DNA of 64,000 nucleotides from Adiantum capillus-veneris (Eukaryota > Streptophyta > Polypodiopsida > Polypodiales > Pteridaceae), in the NCBI GenBank assembly GCA_014529385.2, contig CM043950.1, positions 157,553,545-157,617,544 on the forward strand, in the 5' to 3' direction. Below the pieces are notes generated by a model. It searched no databases, had not been told where the DNA came from, and saw only the letters and a list, made by a program, of their open reading frames with translations. Numbering within the stretch: position 1 is the stretch's first letter; each line of letters starts with the position of its first letter. Made by a program: the position numbers and the translations under genes. Positions 49,220 through 60,956 of this stretch are shown here, piece by piece.

Positions 49220-50407
49220 CTAGCTACGGCTAAACTGACGTCGTCTAGTCAGACGTCTCATCGCGTCCAAGCGGCGTATCTGTCGGATTCTGCAAAAAAA
49301 GACAATAAGACAGCTTTCAGTAAGTATAAACATATAACGACATTTATAAAACAATACAAAAAATAAAAAAGAGTAAACCCTAATACTAACCATGCCGCCG
49401 CGAGAACTGAGAATGTCCATCAGGGCGTTTAAGCCCTTCCTGCCTGCATACTCGCGCTCGTACGGTGTGGGATCACGTCCTGTCATCGACCACTGTCAAA
49501 ACATACAAAGATTTCATTATGTTAGAATTAAAAAACTCATAAACCCTAAACTATCGAACATAAAGAGCAATGCGAAAACACTTACAAAATCGGCCTCAAA
49601 TGATGCCCATCCACCGCTCCCCAAGTGGTGCGAGCTCCCTGCCTCTACTCGCGCTCTGGCTGCATCCTTTTGTTGCTTCCACTTGTCGGGATTCTCGCGC
49701 GCTGCTTTCTTCGCATTCTTCCAATCTTCTTTGGCCAGCCAATCTGGCCTGTTCCACCCATTCTTGATTGCTTTTTGCACTTCGGAACGCTTGTGTTTGC
49801 AGTATTCGCGCATTCGAATCTTCATCAGGTCTTCATTGAAGCGCTGATCCCGTGTTGGAAGGGGAAACTCATCATGAAGTATGCTGATGACTCTGTTTTT
49901 TAAATCACTTGGTACTTCACTCCATTTGTTTAGTATGTAGTGTTTAAACAGCTGAGAGCAAAGACCACGCATGCGCGAGATCACCTGCTTGCCGTCATCA
50001 TCCATGATGATGCCGCCGCTGATGTCGACGGAGTAAGGCAAGCCCTCTGGCCGGTGACGTGTGAACCTGGGTGTCCCGGCAGGGGTCTCTAGCGGCGTGT
50101 CTATGGGGGTACGGACGTCAGGTGTCTCCACCGGCGTCTGGGCCCCGAAGCGAGGAGTGTCGAGTGGGGTGGCTCCTGGCGGAGTAGGTAGAGGTGTGTA
50201 GCTTCTAGGAACAGTCAGCCGTGCAAAACCTGGCGTAGATGGCGATGCTGTGGCTGGTGTGGGGGCGGGCAAAGAAGGGGAGGGTAAAGAGCCTCGTCGA
50301 ACACGAGGCGGTGTGGAGGCATCAGTGACGCAAAGACCATTAAATACAATGACGTAATGACGCATATAAATACAATGACTCAATGAATTGAGTGATAGAA
50401 GAGGCAA
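49220..50407 (-). CDS. CACTA second ORF (TNPA-like), probably two exons
   Basis: The 50407-49517 frame has a Thr/Pro-rich segment (LPTPPGATPLDTPRFGAQTP and repeated PxxTP words). It then has a folded region with GLCSQLFKHYILNKWSEVPS, and a C-terminal part with NRPDWLAKEDWKNAKKAARENP, which is typical of the plant transposase family associated with CACTA elements. Frame 49486-49220 continues with TGRDPTPYEREYAGRKGLNA and a basic tail RRLDAMRRLTRRRQFSRS. Its product is expected to bind the subterminal repeats. The first about 45 residues of the long frame may be non-coding. Confidence 0.75.
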
Positions 50408-50841
50408 GTCGAAAACTCAGAATTTTCAATCAAAAGATGTGAGCGCGAGTAGAAAAGAGCGTTATACACCATGGAAGGTACTTAGAGAGCCAGAGCTTTT
50501 ACAACACGGAGCAAAATTGTTCAAATACAATATTTGTGGCTTTAAGAGATCTCTCTCTCATCCTCGCATAACTCAGCATAAGGAGTCTACGTTGATCTCC
50601 TTTTGTGAGATCCATTGCACCAGCTTTGCAAGTTTGTAGATTGTGTTACGGATGTCGAGAGACAAACATCCCTCAATGGAAACTGGTAAAATAAACTGTA
50701 AAGTATGTGCAGCAATGATATTAAAGTCCACATTTTATGCAATGATATTAAAGTCCACTATGAACGTACCTGACACATTTTATGCCAATCGTGTGACTTC
50801 AAACTGGTAAGCTTTCCTTCTTTAGTAAAACACGTTCGGAG

Positions 50842-52212
50842 CTAGTGCATTACGCCAGTGGGGGTCCGCAAAGATCGAATGGTCTCTTTTACTTTGCGTT
50901 CTTGGGCTCCTGTGAAAATCCATGGTGCTTTAGGGAGTTTTATCGATCCATCAGACGCTGTTTGCGGCCAATATTGCTCCATACGATCCACATTTCTAAG
51001 GTCAACTCTGGCTCCCAAAGTATCTTTCTTGCCGGTCAGATGGTCCCATAGTAGATTACCCACATTCTTGAATATGTGCATTGGATCGAGCAAGTGATTG
51101 ATCACGAGTCGGGGCCAGTATGGTAACTCGTACCATAGAGATAGTCTCTTCATCCCTGGAGGCAATCCGTCATCGCACATCTCCTTCTGCTCTAATTAAC
51201 CATGCTTGTGCAGACATCCTTGGTGGCTCTCTTCCCAAAAAGCCGTCGCGTAACACATGATTCTCTGGAGGATACGCTTGATGACCTTCGTAGATTTGCT
51301 TCTTCAGTGAGGGTGCCCTACGTGCATTCAGTCTAGGTCCACATGTGACACATGCTCTGTATCCGCTTGTTTGAAGCCCTGCATGTATACACATGATAAT
51401 AGATCAACTATGGGAAAAAACAAGATTTACAGTGTCTGAGTGAGGAGTGTCAATAGATCACCTGAGCATTCTGTTAGCCCGGGATAGTCATGCATGGTCC
51501 ACATTAGAATGCCTCTGATCAAAGCAGTCCGTCGTCCTGTGTGTCGGCTCATATCCACCACCTCTATGCCAATCCACAATTGTTGTAGCTCTTCCAATAG
51601 TGGACGAAGATACACATCCATATTCCCCACTTTATATCGCCCTGGCACAATCAAGCTTAGCCATAGGTGCCCCTTCTTCGTAGTCAACCACGGGGGAATG
51701 TTGTAGTTGACGATGACAACGGGCCATACACTGTAAGATGTTGATCTTTGACCAAATGGATTTACGCCATCCATAGCCAGGCCTAAGCGCAAATTTCGAG
51801 CTTCCCTGGCAAAATCCGACCATGTTCCATCTATATGTTTCCACGCTACGCAATCTGCAGGAATTCGTAGCACACCATCCGAAGATTTATTCTCCTCATG
51901 CCATGATGCTAGGGCGGCCATGGACTTACATTCGAAGAAATGCTTGATGCGAGGAAGCAGAGGGAAATGTCGCAAAACCTTTTGTGGAATTTTTGTCCCA
52001 TGGAGATCTACTCGATATCTTTCGGAATCACATTTCGGACACTTCTCCATGTCTATGTATTCCCCTCTGAAAAGAATGCAGTCATTAGGACAAGCGTGGA
52101 TAGAATTGTAATCCATCCCCAAGTTTCGCAAAATCTTTCTTGCTTCATCTCGGGAATCTGGCATCACATTGTCAGCTGGTAGTATGTGCTCTTTCAGCAA
52201 TCTACACAACAT
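50842..52212 (-). CDS. CACTA TNP2-like transposase, central and C-terminal parts
   Basis: Minus-strand frame 52212-51427 shows a Cys pair region (HACPNDCILF, CPKCDSERY), PLLPRIKHFFECKSMAALAS and WHEEN. It continues with LRLGLAMDGVNPFGQRSTSY, SVWPVVIVNYNIPPWLTTKK, MDVYLRPLLEELQQLWIGIE and ILMWTMHDYPG, the signature blocks of the TNP2/transposase_21 family. The frame 51394-51170 carries a CVTCGPRL region and 51180-50842 carries NHLLDPMHIFKNVGN and YWPQTA. Breaks near 51.4 and 51.18 kb may be introns. The protein cuts at the CACTA ends. No further C-terminal piece is seen below 50.84 kb, so it may be shortened compared with full-length TNPD proteins. Confidence 0.88.
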
Positions 52213-52293
52213 AAAAATATGATACAGTCGTGTAAAAATCTATCAGATCATTATACATTTAGAGTTTTATTAAAGTAAACTAATTGTAATAGA

Positions 52294-52830
52294 TCACCTG
52301 AAAAGCGCTGTGACGCTAGTGTCACTCCATCCAAACTTTGCCTGCATGTTGAGAAGAACCAGGAGTGCTTTCAATCTAGACATACGTGCTCCATTATACA
52401 ATGGCGTATCGGCTTCACTTTTCATATCATCATAGATAAGCCTTTCTGAATCCATGATCGTCTCGATCATTTCATCAATCTCGGGCTCAAACATTGCCTC
52501 ATTGGGAATGTGCTCTGCATGATCATCCCCCGAGCTGTCAGAGGCTACATCTTGTGGCCTCACATATGCTGCTTGACCAAAGCGCCTGCGAACACGTCTA
52601 TTGGGTTGCAAGATTGCTGCTTGTTGGCCAGCGTCAGAGTCCGACGAGTTATAATTGGCAACAACTCGATCTATAATAGATGGATCGAACTCGCCAAATT
52701 CACGAACGTGCTGCAAAGAAACACGTCTTGTCCGTCGCACAACATGCTTGCATTGATTACAAGGACATAAGACCCTCGTTGAGAGATAGGTGTTTCGGTT
52801 GGACGGTCCCACATCCTCGTCGCTACTCAT
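52294..52830 (-). CDS. CACTA transposase N-terminal exon
   Basis: The frame starts MSSDEDVGPSNRNTYLSTRV and contains CPCNQCKHVVRRTRRVSLQH, the transposase-associated Cys/His motif that precedes TNP2. It continues through an acidic stretch and ends with ALLVLLNMQAKFGWSDTSVTALF, which in this family leads directly into the LLKEHILP text of the next frame. The gap 52213-52293 is therefore likely an intron. Confidence 0.82.
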   Translation of the reverse strand: MSSDEDVGPSNRNTYLSTRVLCPCNQCKHVVRRTRRVSLQHVREFGEFDPSIIDRVVANYNSSDSDAGQQAAILQPNRRVRRRFGQAAYVRPQDVASDSSGDDHAEHIPNEAMFEPEIDEMIETIMDSERLIYDDMKSEADTPLYNGARMSRLKALLVLLNMQAKFGWSDTSVTALFR

Positions 52831-52892
52831 AATGAGGATAAAAAACTTATAACCTGGACAACAAATTTAATATTCTATTGGCATTCTTCATC

Positions 52893-52944
<52 letters not shown>

Positions 52945-53895
52945 ACCTCACATTCTCTAGTCATGTCCAATCCCCGCACACCTCGGTCTAGAGGTGCACG
53001 GAGATCAGAACCACCGGGTTATAATCTCGTCTTTATTGGTCAATACCTATATTTGTGGGTACAAGAAATCTACACACCCACGTCTACATGATACTGCATG
53101 TAGTGGACAAAACCCCTTTGCCTCTTCTCTAGCTGTAGCACTTCACAGCATCTTAACATCTTTTCACAGTAGATCTTTTCACTGTTCGTCTAACTCTAAA
53201 CCCTAAACCGTAAGTAATTCTTGCGTGGACTCGATCTAACGTAAATAAGCGTAAATCTAAATAAACGTAAATCTAACTAAAAATAAACCTAAATCTAATT
53301 TAACGTAAGTCTACATCTAACCTAATCTTTAACGTCTTTTGGGATAGTTTCCTACGACGTTAAAACTCTCTTCTTCTTGTGTGTGTGTGTGTGTGTGTGT
53401 GGGTAAACCTAAATAAACCTAAGTCTAATCTAATATAACATAAATCTAAATCTAACGTAAATATATTATGTTATATTAAAAACAAAGAACTAAACTAACA
53501 GGGATTATAAGAACCTTAAAACTGATTTAACACATAATTTTTCACATAACTCGGCAAGAGTTGGCATTCTCATCACTAAAGATGTGAGAGTTAACTTCCG
53601 GCGGTGACGCTGCCTCATCTCCATCCACATCTGACGACAGCAATTGGCCCTTTAGACCGTTCTTGCTCTTGTTACTAACTTTGAAGTTGCTGTTGAATGA
53701 CTAGAGGTTGTCTAGATGGTCATTGTGTCGGGGATGTAGTGACTCTTGCCGCCCTGAAGATCCACCTTCTTCCCTATCTTCTGAAGACATTTCACCAGTA
53801 CTTTTGGATCGACGGAGCCCACCATGAGTGAAGGCAGCAATACCCTATATTCCATTGAGGGCTTTCTTCACCCGCTTCATGCAGGCATGGAGAAG

Positions 53896-53969
<74 letters not shown>

Positions 53970-53990
53970 AGCATTACCTGCTCCTTGCTT
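52831..53990. other. CACTA 5' region of the transposase, with microsatellites
   Basis: Non-coding. CT tract at 52896-52942, GT tract at 53381-53401 and GA tract at 53903-53960. Between about 53200 and 53470 repeated TAAACGTAAATCTAA-like words occur. I see no gene. Confidence 0.7.
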
Positions 53991-54057
53991 GAGGGCGCCG
54001 AAAAACTCAGATCTGAGATCTGAGTTTTTGGGCGCGCTCGGTTATTTTTTTAGCCCA

Positions 54058-54165
54058 GCCGGCGTCGCTATGAGCGTCGCAAATTTACAAAGAAATTTGC
54101 GACGCTCATAGCGACGCCGGGAATTTTTTTTTTGAGCGTCGCTGTGTGAGCGTCGCTAATATGAA
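54058..54165. repeat. CACTA subterminal GCGTCGCTA repeats (right)
   Basis: Five or six copies of the same core word as on the left, including an inverted pair around a TTTGCGACG/CGTCGCAAA arm (about 54075-54105). Confidence 0.88.
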
Positions 54166-54183
54166 TAGCCTCTTGTAGTGGAA

Positions 54184-56740
54184 TTTAATGCATTAGATTT
54201 CATTAAAAGCGATAATAAATTGACATGTATGTTGACTTAAATGAAGACTGAACCTACAAAAAGATATGTGTGGCACATGCCAGAGGACGTGGATATCGTG
54301 TTGTGGTACATGCATATTATGAAAATAAAATATCTACCTCACTCTCAATGCTTTTGATAAATGGGACCAAGTGCTATAATGTACATAGTGTGATATATGC
54401 GAAAATGGATGCCACAGTTGCAGTCATGTACATACCTTGCTGGGTAGATGAACCCCGAAAGTGGCACTATTGCATGTTTTTTAACATTAACGCATGTATA
54501 ATTTGCTTCATGAATGTACAAATGTCAAGTGTTTCAAGTGGCACGCTCATTTTGTCTAGAAAATTCAATGCGGGCAATCTCGGGAAGGCTTCATACGGAA
54601 GCACAAGAGATGTATTCATACTGCTTGCCAAATGTAAACATGAGGTTGAATATGTAATTTTAGCCCAATGGGATTTTCCCATAATTTTAGGGATTTTCCC
54701 CAACTTGTTCGGGCTTTTTATAGACAAAAAGGCATTTTTGGGCTAAAAATATTCAAAAATAACAAAAAAATGGCTCAAAATTCCACATCACTCATAGTTC
54801 CATGACTTTGAGGAGCTTAGAAACATTTTAGAAGGGGAATATCACTCAAATATCAGCACTTTGAGCTCCTCTATGAAGGGATACATAGCCTGCTTCTTAT
54901 ACTAGTGTAGTCCCGTGCTGCTTGCATTGCATGTTTGAGGTCGTGAGACCACCAGTTAGGGTTTTCTCTCTTCAAATAATCACTTGGAATTGTCTAATGA
55001 ATTCTTGAAAATTCCATGAAATGGCTATGACAAAGAATTGAAGCGTTAATTTAGGGGTTTTATCAAGGGCTGAAAGCAAAGGTTGGTGGTACAAGAAAAG
55101 GGCCAATTTTTTTCCCACATATTTGGTATTTTGGAGGCAAATGGTGTTTGTATTTCTAAATTTTTAAGATATAATGGTATTTCAATAAGAATGCTTTGTA
55201 CAATTTCATAATGGGCCAGCCCTTGTGAGAGTAGTGGTGTCATGAGTGGATCAAGTGGTTCCAAAGTTTTCACCATACGTTTGAACTCGAGCTCCATAGC
55301 GTGCTCTCTCACTCATCACCTTGCACAATCCCGGGCTCTCTCTCTCTCTCCTCAGCATCGCATGCGGTTGGAGCAGCTCTACTCTCTCGCGTTAGTTCTC
55401 CAACCACGAGAACCCCAAAGGCTAAGGGAGCTGCTACCAGCAAAGAGTCACCTTCAACATGCAAACTGAAATCGAAGGCCAAGGAGAGAATGTCCTCCCC
55501 TAATAGATACAACAACAAAGGTGTTTCCACCCCATCCCCTTAAGAAATAGATCCAGAGCACAAAACCAGTCCCAACACAAGGGCTAGTGCAAAACAATGC
55601 AAGGTTGCTAATATCGACTCCAAACAGACCTCACTCCTCTTTGTTGAAGACGAATCAAAATCTGCCAACAAGTCAAGACTTCATTGGCGTCAAGCTTGTG
55701 TTATTTAAGAGTTGCATGTTCACTCCATGTGCTTGATGTGACATTTGAAGTTAGATGTACAATACCAAATTTGGTACTCTGGAGTACCCCATTTGGTATT
55801 GTAGGGAATCACACCACATTTAATCTATATCTCAACAAATTTCTCTGATGTGTTTCACATTTCATGCAAGGATAAAATGGAGGAGTACCCTCAACAAACC
55901 AAGTTTTGTTACACAAAAAAAGACCTGCATGAGGAGTATGGCCTCAGTATAGAAGGCAAACTCCCTAAGGACCTAAGTGATGAATGTGAGAGTGCATGTG
56001 TGCGGAAGCGTGAGAGAGGAGAGAAGAGAGAGAGAGAGAAGACAAAATGCTAGATGTGAGAGGAGGGGGCTAATCAGTCCCCCCATGACCACCATCAACC
56101 ACAAGACTTGTAATAAAGCATATCCAAAATGAGTACCACTCCATATATAGGGGCCCAAGGGGAGGGAGAGAAGATGCATAAAAAAATGTCCCCACGACCC
56201 AACAAAATAAGTATATAAGGGTGCCTGGACAATGTGGGTATCCAGCCCAAAATTGGGCGGCCGGACAATGCAACCTATATGCATATGCAAGCATTGGTGG
56301 CCATCTTGGAGGCACAATAGTTGCTCATGTATGAAGAGGGGGATGGCATACACATTGACTCCAAGGCCTCATGTTGTGGACACTGAAAACACAATTCATG
56401 TGCTTGGGTACCTTCATGCTTCCTTGTTGGCATCAGTAACATCCACTATGTTTTGCAGTTGTGTTGATAAGAAAAGATATTTGCGTGAAGGCACATTACA
56501 ACACCGCAATCCCTTTAGAGGCAAAGGCCTGGGTGTCAGGGAGGTCATTATTGAAGAGTAAGTGGGGTGTTTTGTTGGACACTATGCTTATATCATTTGA
56601 ATTGATTATCTAATCTTGTGTTTCATCTTTGTGTATATGTAGGTAGAGGATCTTTTGGTGCAAACACCCATGACAACACCCTAGTGGATCGATCTCCGTG
56701 GTCATAACAAGTCAGATGCGACTCACATATTCAAGGAAGA
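54184..56740. other. Unassigned mosaic region
   Basis: Several modest plus-strand frames occur (54270-54746; 55242-55543; 55850-56053; 56232-56561). They have ordinary composition and no domain that I know. The last contains SCVDKKRYLREGTLQHRNPF. A TACCAAATTTGGTA palindrome sits at 55763-55776 with a partner TTGGTATTGTA nearby. A GA run lies near 56017-56040. I cannot say whether these frames are exons of a gene or chance. Confidence 0.4.
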
Positions 56741-56757
56741 TCCTCACAAGTTAGTGT

Positions 56758-57066
56758 AGGAAATACTGCAAGATCTTAATGCCAACACAGTGGAAGGGAA
56801 AGGGGTTGACCGTGCTGTAGACTCAAGCTTGGGAGAAGATCAACTCAAAGCTGAAGTGCAGGAAATACTGCAAGATCGTGATGCTAGCACAGTGGAAGGG
56901 AAAGGGGCTGAACCTACTGTAATTCAAGCTTAAGAGAAGATCAGTTAAAAGCTCAAGTGCAGGATATACTACAAGACCTTGATGCCAGCACAGAAGGAAG
57001 GGAAAGGGGATGAGGGTACTGTGGACTCAAGCTTGGTAGAAGATCAACAGTGAAAGCCAAAGTGTA
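56758..57066 (+). repeat. Three-copy tandem repeat, unit about 102 bp
   Basis: Units start at 56758, 56860 and 56961 with AGGAAATACTGCAAGATC or close variants, and each contains AGTGGAAGGGAAAGGGG or a related word. The first unit can be read as EILQDLNANTVEGKGVDRAV. The unit length is divisible by three in the first copy (102) and shifts by indels in the others, so the coding repeat has decayed. Confidence 0.88.
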
Positions 57067-57115
57067 GGAGAGGGTTAAACATGGTAAAGAGGGAAGGGGA
57101 CAACATGAGAACCAA

Positions 57116-57751
57116 TTGGGGGGAAGTGATCCAATTGAGGAAGTTGCTGAAATGAAGATTGACCAAGGCGAGAAGATCAACGAAGACTCAATGCCGATTG
57201 AAGAGGTGGAAGTAGAAGTTATCTCGGCGGTAGATTTTTTGGATGCGGCATCAAAATTTGCAGAGGAGAGGGTGGGTAGAAAGTGGACGAAGAAGGCAAA
57301 GTGGACGGTGGAACCTTCTAAAAGTGCACGAGAGGCTGTAGGTGCTGAGGAGCCCAAATGCTCGAAGGAGGATTTTGGCATGGAGGAGGCCAAAGGAGCT
57401 AAATGTGCAGAGGCGACTAAAGGTGTGGAGGAGGCCAAATGTTCTGGGAAGGGAAAAGGTGCGGAGGAGACACTTGATGCGACACCCTTAGAAACAGGTG
57501 ATAACATTGACTTAGCCACCCTCTCCCAACTCTTCAATGTGAAATCTAGAAAGTGCTGCGTTCGTCGTGGCCTCAACCCCCCGAACCTGCAAGAATTAGT
57601 TGTTGTGAAATTATTTTGTACTTGCTTCTGGCTTACAATGAAATACCAACCCATTTTGCTTATGTCAATACGTTTGGTGTTTGATCACTCTACTCTTGAA
57701 AGATGTAAATGTGTTTGTAAACTGTCATGTCCTAGTGTCAAAATTTGGTAA
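57116..57751 (+). pseudogene. Acidic Lys/Glu/Ala-rich ORF following the tandem repeat
   Basis: The frame opens MGGSDPIEEVAEMKIDQGEK and has imperfect repeats of the type AKGAKCAEATKGVEEAKCSG in its middle. The end of the plausible coding part is LFNVKSRKCCVRRGLNPPNL. After about residue 165 the translation becomes hydrophobic and looks like intron or untranslated sequence. It may belong to the same former gene as the tandem repeat upstream and the phosphatase-like fragment downstream. No known family is recognised. Confidence 0.45.
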
Positions 57752-57777
57752 ACTTTTATGGTGCCTAATGTCCAACT

Positions 57778-58086
57778 TTGATATTGCAAAAAGGTTGTGT
57801 TCTTCTACTCATATGGTTTAGTGTTATTACATCCAAAAATAGTTGGTGGCTAAATGAAGAACGATCAGATACATCAATGATGGTAGATATAATGGCGAGC
57901 AATAGGCGCCTTGTTATTTTGGATGTCAATGGAGTGATATTGAAGGATCGTGATGAAGAACCCAAAGGTTTGTGGAATATCCCATGCTCAATGGGATGTA
58001 GGCCCCATGGTGTGCAAGTCTCCCGATACAAATATTGTTTGGTCAGACCTGATGTGGAGGACTTCATCATCGACTTGAGGAAGTGA
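57778..58086 (+). pseudogene. FCP1/NLI-interacting-factor-like phosphatase fragment
   Basis: The frame carries NRRLVILDVNGVILKDRDEE followed by YCLVRPDVEDFIIDL. In the plant NIF/FCP1 (HAD-type) phosphatase family the corresponding blocks are an LxxLDLNGxL motif and a xxRPxxxxFL segment about 30-40 residues later, which matches in order and spacing. The catalytic nucleophile position (first D of DVNG) is kept; the second acidic residue of the classical DxDx motif is Asn, as in some plant members. The rest of the domain (DxWT/S, K, DD) is missing. A TGA at 58084 and then unrelated sequence and an LTR fragment follow. It is most likely a host-gene fragment, possibly captured by a transposon. The hydrophobic first 30 residues are probably not coding. 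Confidence 0.6.
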
Positions 58087-58269
58087 TGCTACGTGATGCT
58101 CTCATCATTTAGCCAAAGGAAAAATTTGATGGCCATAATGAATGCTTGCTTCCGTAAATTGATGAGGATGAAAGACCTCTTTTTAAGTATTTATCCCTTA
58201 ACTTTCAAATTGGCTAGACTCATTTTAATATTGTTTCGCACTTTGCTATTGATTTGTGCACATTTTGAT

Positions 58270-58853
58270 ACTATATGGTAGTCAATGCTTAAGCTTGCCA
58301 TCTTCTCCATTTTCATTACTATGCTATTATGTATGCTAGAAAGAAGAGTGATGATAAGTGAGGAACTATTTCTTTCTCCTATGAATGTTTCTTCTTCCTC
58401 TTCCGTACCCTCATTCCCCGCTAGCTCTCTCCACCTTTGAAGGTGTTTGAGGCCTTGGGACCGAGTCCAGGGATGGTTAATGATTTTACAAAGTTTATGT
58501 TATGTCGTGATGCATGAAGCTTTCCATATTCATAGCATCACCAAGGTCACAAGGAACACAAAGATTGTATCATACCAAGTATCTCTTTATGGGAGAATCT
58601 ATAATACAAAATCCTATTGGAGGGGGAACCGGCTCCACATAAATCCGGTCCTCAACTGTTGTCAAGTTCTCTAATTCTCTCTCTCTCTCTTGCAAAAGTA
58701 TCATTCATGCCAAGTTAATTAAGTATAATGGTTATGTTGCTACCGTTAATTAAGTTCACCCTCTATGTTCTCAAAGGAGTCTCATAAAAATGCTCACTCT
58801 AATTCTCTTAATTCCACTATTCTCAAAGTTCATGGGCCATTTCTATTACATAG
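58270..58853 (+). repeat. Truncated LTR fragment of the B' family
   Basis: From AGTCAATGCTTAAGCTTGCC onward the sequence follows the B' LTR (about 29970-30538), including GGGAGAATCTATAATACAAA and the end CCATTTCTATTACA. The upstream part of the LTR is absent and no primer site follows, so this is a fragment and not a complete solo LTR. Confidence 0.85.
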
Positions 58854-58888
58854 GTAGTATGCAGACACACCTAAAGTAACCTGCATAG

Positions 58889-59305
58889 TACCAAATTTGG
58901 TATTTTTTTGTATATTGCATAATTACAAACCGGATCTAGAGTACAAAATTGGGAACTTTTCTAGATACAAAAAAGAGTCAAACTTGGTACGATCTCTTTA
59001 GTTTGGTACTTTGCAAGATACACTGAAGGCACCAAATTTGTTTCCAAAACGTGATTTGGTATTACACTACCATGTGTGGGTGGAAATCAAAAGTACCAAA
59101 TTGAGAATGTGCATCCATACTCTTAGGCATTGCAACCAAAAAATTGTATTGTGCATCCTGTTGAACCATGCAAAATCCAAAGAAGCACCAAGTTGGTACT
59201 ATGGAGCTGGGAAATGGTACCTACAATGATTGTTTTCCAAAAAGTATCAAATTGGTACTATTTGGCCTAGAGTGATTGTTGGAAAAAAAACTACCAATTT
59301 GGTAC
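58889..59305. repeat. Cluster of ACCAAATTTGGT-like palindromic words
   Basis: TACCAAATTTGGTA occurs at 58889-58902. Related half or whole words occur near 58983, 59001, 59031, 59054, 59091, 59188, 59239 and 59290. Another exact copy lies at 55763-55776, before the gene-like fragments. The pattern is not a simple tandem repeat. Confidence 0.75.
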
Positions 59306-60205
59306 TGAACAGCCAAACCTGAATGCCGCTTAAAGACTACAAATTTTGTGAGCACTATTCCAACAAATACCAAGGCCACCAAGGATTGCATTGTAGGAAA
59401 AATATATTACCTGAGAGTCATCTAGAAGATGTATGGGATGTTTGATGACACATTTTTCCTCGATCTTGTCCTTGCAAATATCCCTTTTGCTAGGTGAAAC
59501 TCTCGTCTCGGATTTCTAGAAAGCGATCACCAAATCTCTAGTTTCACCTGTGATACTTGTATGTAGAGGCAATTGTCTATGACAAGCAGTAATTGACAAC
59601 AATTCATCCTCATCTTTTATTTCCAGTCGACTGCTTGCTGCCATTATATGCCTCGATGAACACCTAACACAACAAAAATTCTGGACTGGTTCATGACATT
59701 GTCCTTTGATCACCATTGTTCAATATCATCCATCAAAGAGGTTCTCTCCACAAAAAGCTCACTTGAAGAGTGGGGTACTTTCAACTGAGTCAATGTGTTG
59801 CAAACGTTGGAAAGAAGACTTGATTGCACATCCAAACTCCTCAACTTGGAAAATGGCTGATGATGCATGAGCTAGTCTATAATTTCTTGTTGATGTATTG
59901 TTGTTAGTCCTTTGGTCTGTCGATGCCAACATCTAGCCATGGATTTGCATATATTGCTCCTTGATCTGATTGTAGAAAGTTTAGCTGTCTTAGCAGGGTT
60001 GCACTACTTGCATTGTTTACTCACGCTTCTTGCGCGCCCAATATCCCCGCAATAATTCTTGCTGACAGGTTCATGGATGCTCATGGTTCCCATCACAATA
60101 CCCTCTATAAATGTAGGTATCCCTGACTTGAGATTGCTGAAGAAATCATGCTCAGCTTTCAACTTTGTCTATGTAGATATGGTACTACCCTGAGCTGCCA
60201 TGGAT

Positions 60206-60282
<77 letters not shown>

Positions 60283-60410
60283 GTGGTAGAATCTGAATCC
60301 CACCCACCTCTTGCGCCCACACCGATATGTTATAGGACGTTTCAAAAAAGAAGACTAAAGTAAAAAACCTTCTAGAATTTTGCATTTGATTTTCTCCTTT
60401 ATTTCCATTT
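59306..60410. other. Unassigned region before the copia element
   Basis: No convincing gene. A GA tract lies at about 60212-60280. Minus-strand frames of 60-66 residues show no domain. Confidence 0.6.
60212..60280. repeat. GA microsatellite, about 68 bp
   Basis: Perfect (GA)n tract. The Ser/Leu repeat frame on the other strand is an artefact. Confidence 0.95.
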
Positions 60411-60634
60411 TGTTACCATATACATGTGGTAGTGATGTGTGTGAACACACTTTTGACTGGCGGGGCATTTTTTTCCCTCTTTAGGAGGTTTTTCCCCCTG
60501 TGCATTGTATATACGCCATCATTCTAGGGTTATCTATATTCCCATTGCACAAAAGTAGAACACCCTCTGTTGTGTGCCTTGAGCTTCTTCGTCTTCTCCA
60601 AGCTGTTTGTTTTTTTGCAACCCTAATTCCAACA
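60411..60634 (+). repeat. Element E 5' LTR (224 bp)
   Basis: Starts TGTTACCATATACATG and ends CTAATTCCAACA. It is the same family as 215-441 with a few substitutions and small indels. The TATATA word near 60510 matches the other copy's TATA position. Confidence 0.9.
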
Positions 60635-60655
60635 ATTGGACTAGAGCAGATTACG
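60635..60655 (+). promoter_or_regulatory. Putative primer binding site of element E
   Basis: ATTGGACTAGAGCAGATT follows the LTR. It resembles the initiator-Met type (TGGTATCAGAGCA), sharing TGG and AGAGCA with changes between. Confidence 0.55.
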
Positions 60656-60956
60656 TCCTCCCAACTTTCTCCCATTTCTTTGAGATTTGGTGTGTTCGCA
60701 GGTCGATAAAATTTTTGGGCTAGCTTGAAGAGCTTTGTCTGCTCAGATTTTTGATTCGAGCTCATTTCGGCCTTTGTTTCCACTACATGCAGTATTGCAC
60801 AGGCTATTTCGTCATATTGTGCAAATTTTTTGTTAGTAACATTTTTTGCATAACAGGTCCCTAAAAATCTTCTATGGTTTTTGATATATAGCACGTGTTG
60901 TTCCTGCTTCGTTTCTCCTTTTTTGGGCAGTTTTCACATTAGGTGCAACATTTACC

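Larger units (their letters stand above)
48621..54180 (-). mobile_element. CACTA (En/Spm) DNA transposon, 5560 bp
   Basis: The ends are CACTACAAGAGG and CCTCTTGTAGTG, a perfect 12 bp terminal inverted repeat of the CACTA type, with a 3 bp GAA duplication on both sides (48618-48620 and 54181-54183). Both subterminal regions are packed with GCGTCGCTA-like words in both orientations. Inside, the minus strand encodes a TNP2-like transposase and a second, TNPA-like ORF. The intact ends and duplication point to a fairly recent insertion. The transposase frames are split, either by introns or by mutations. Confidence 0.95.
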
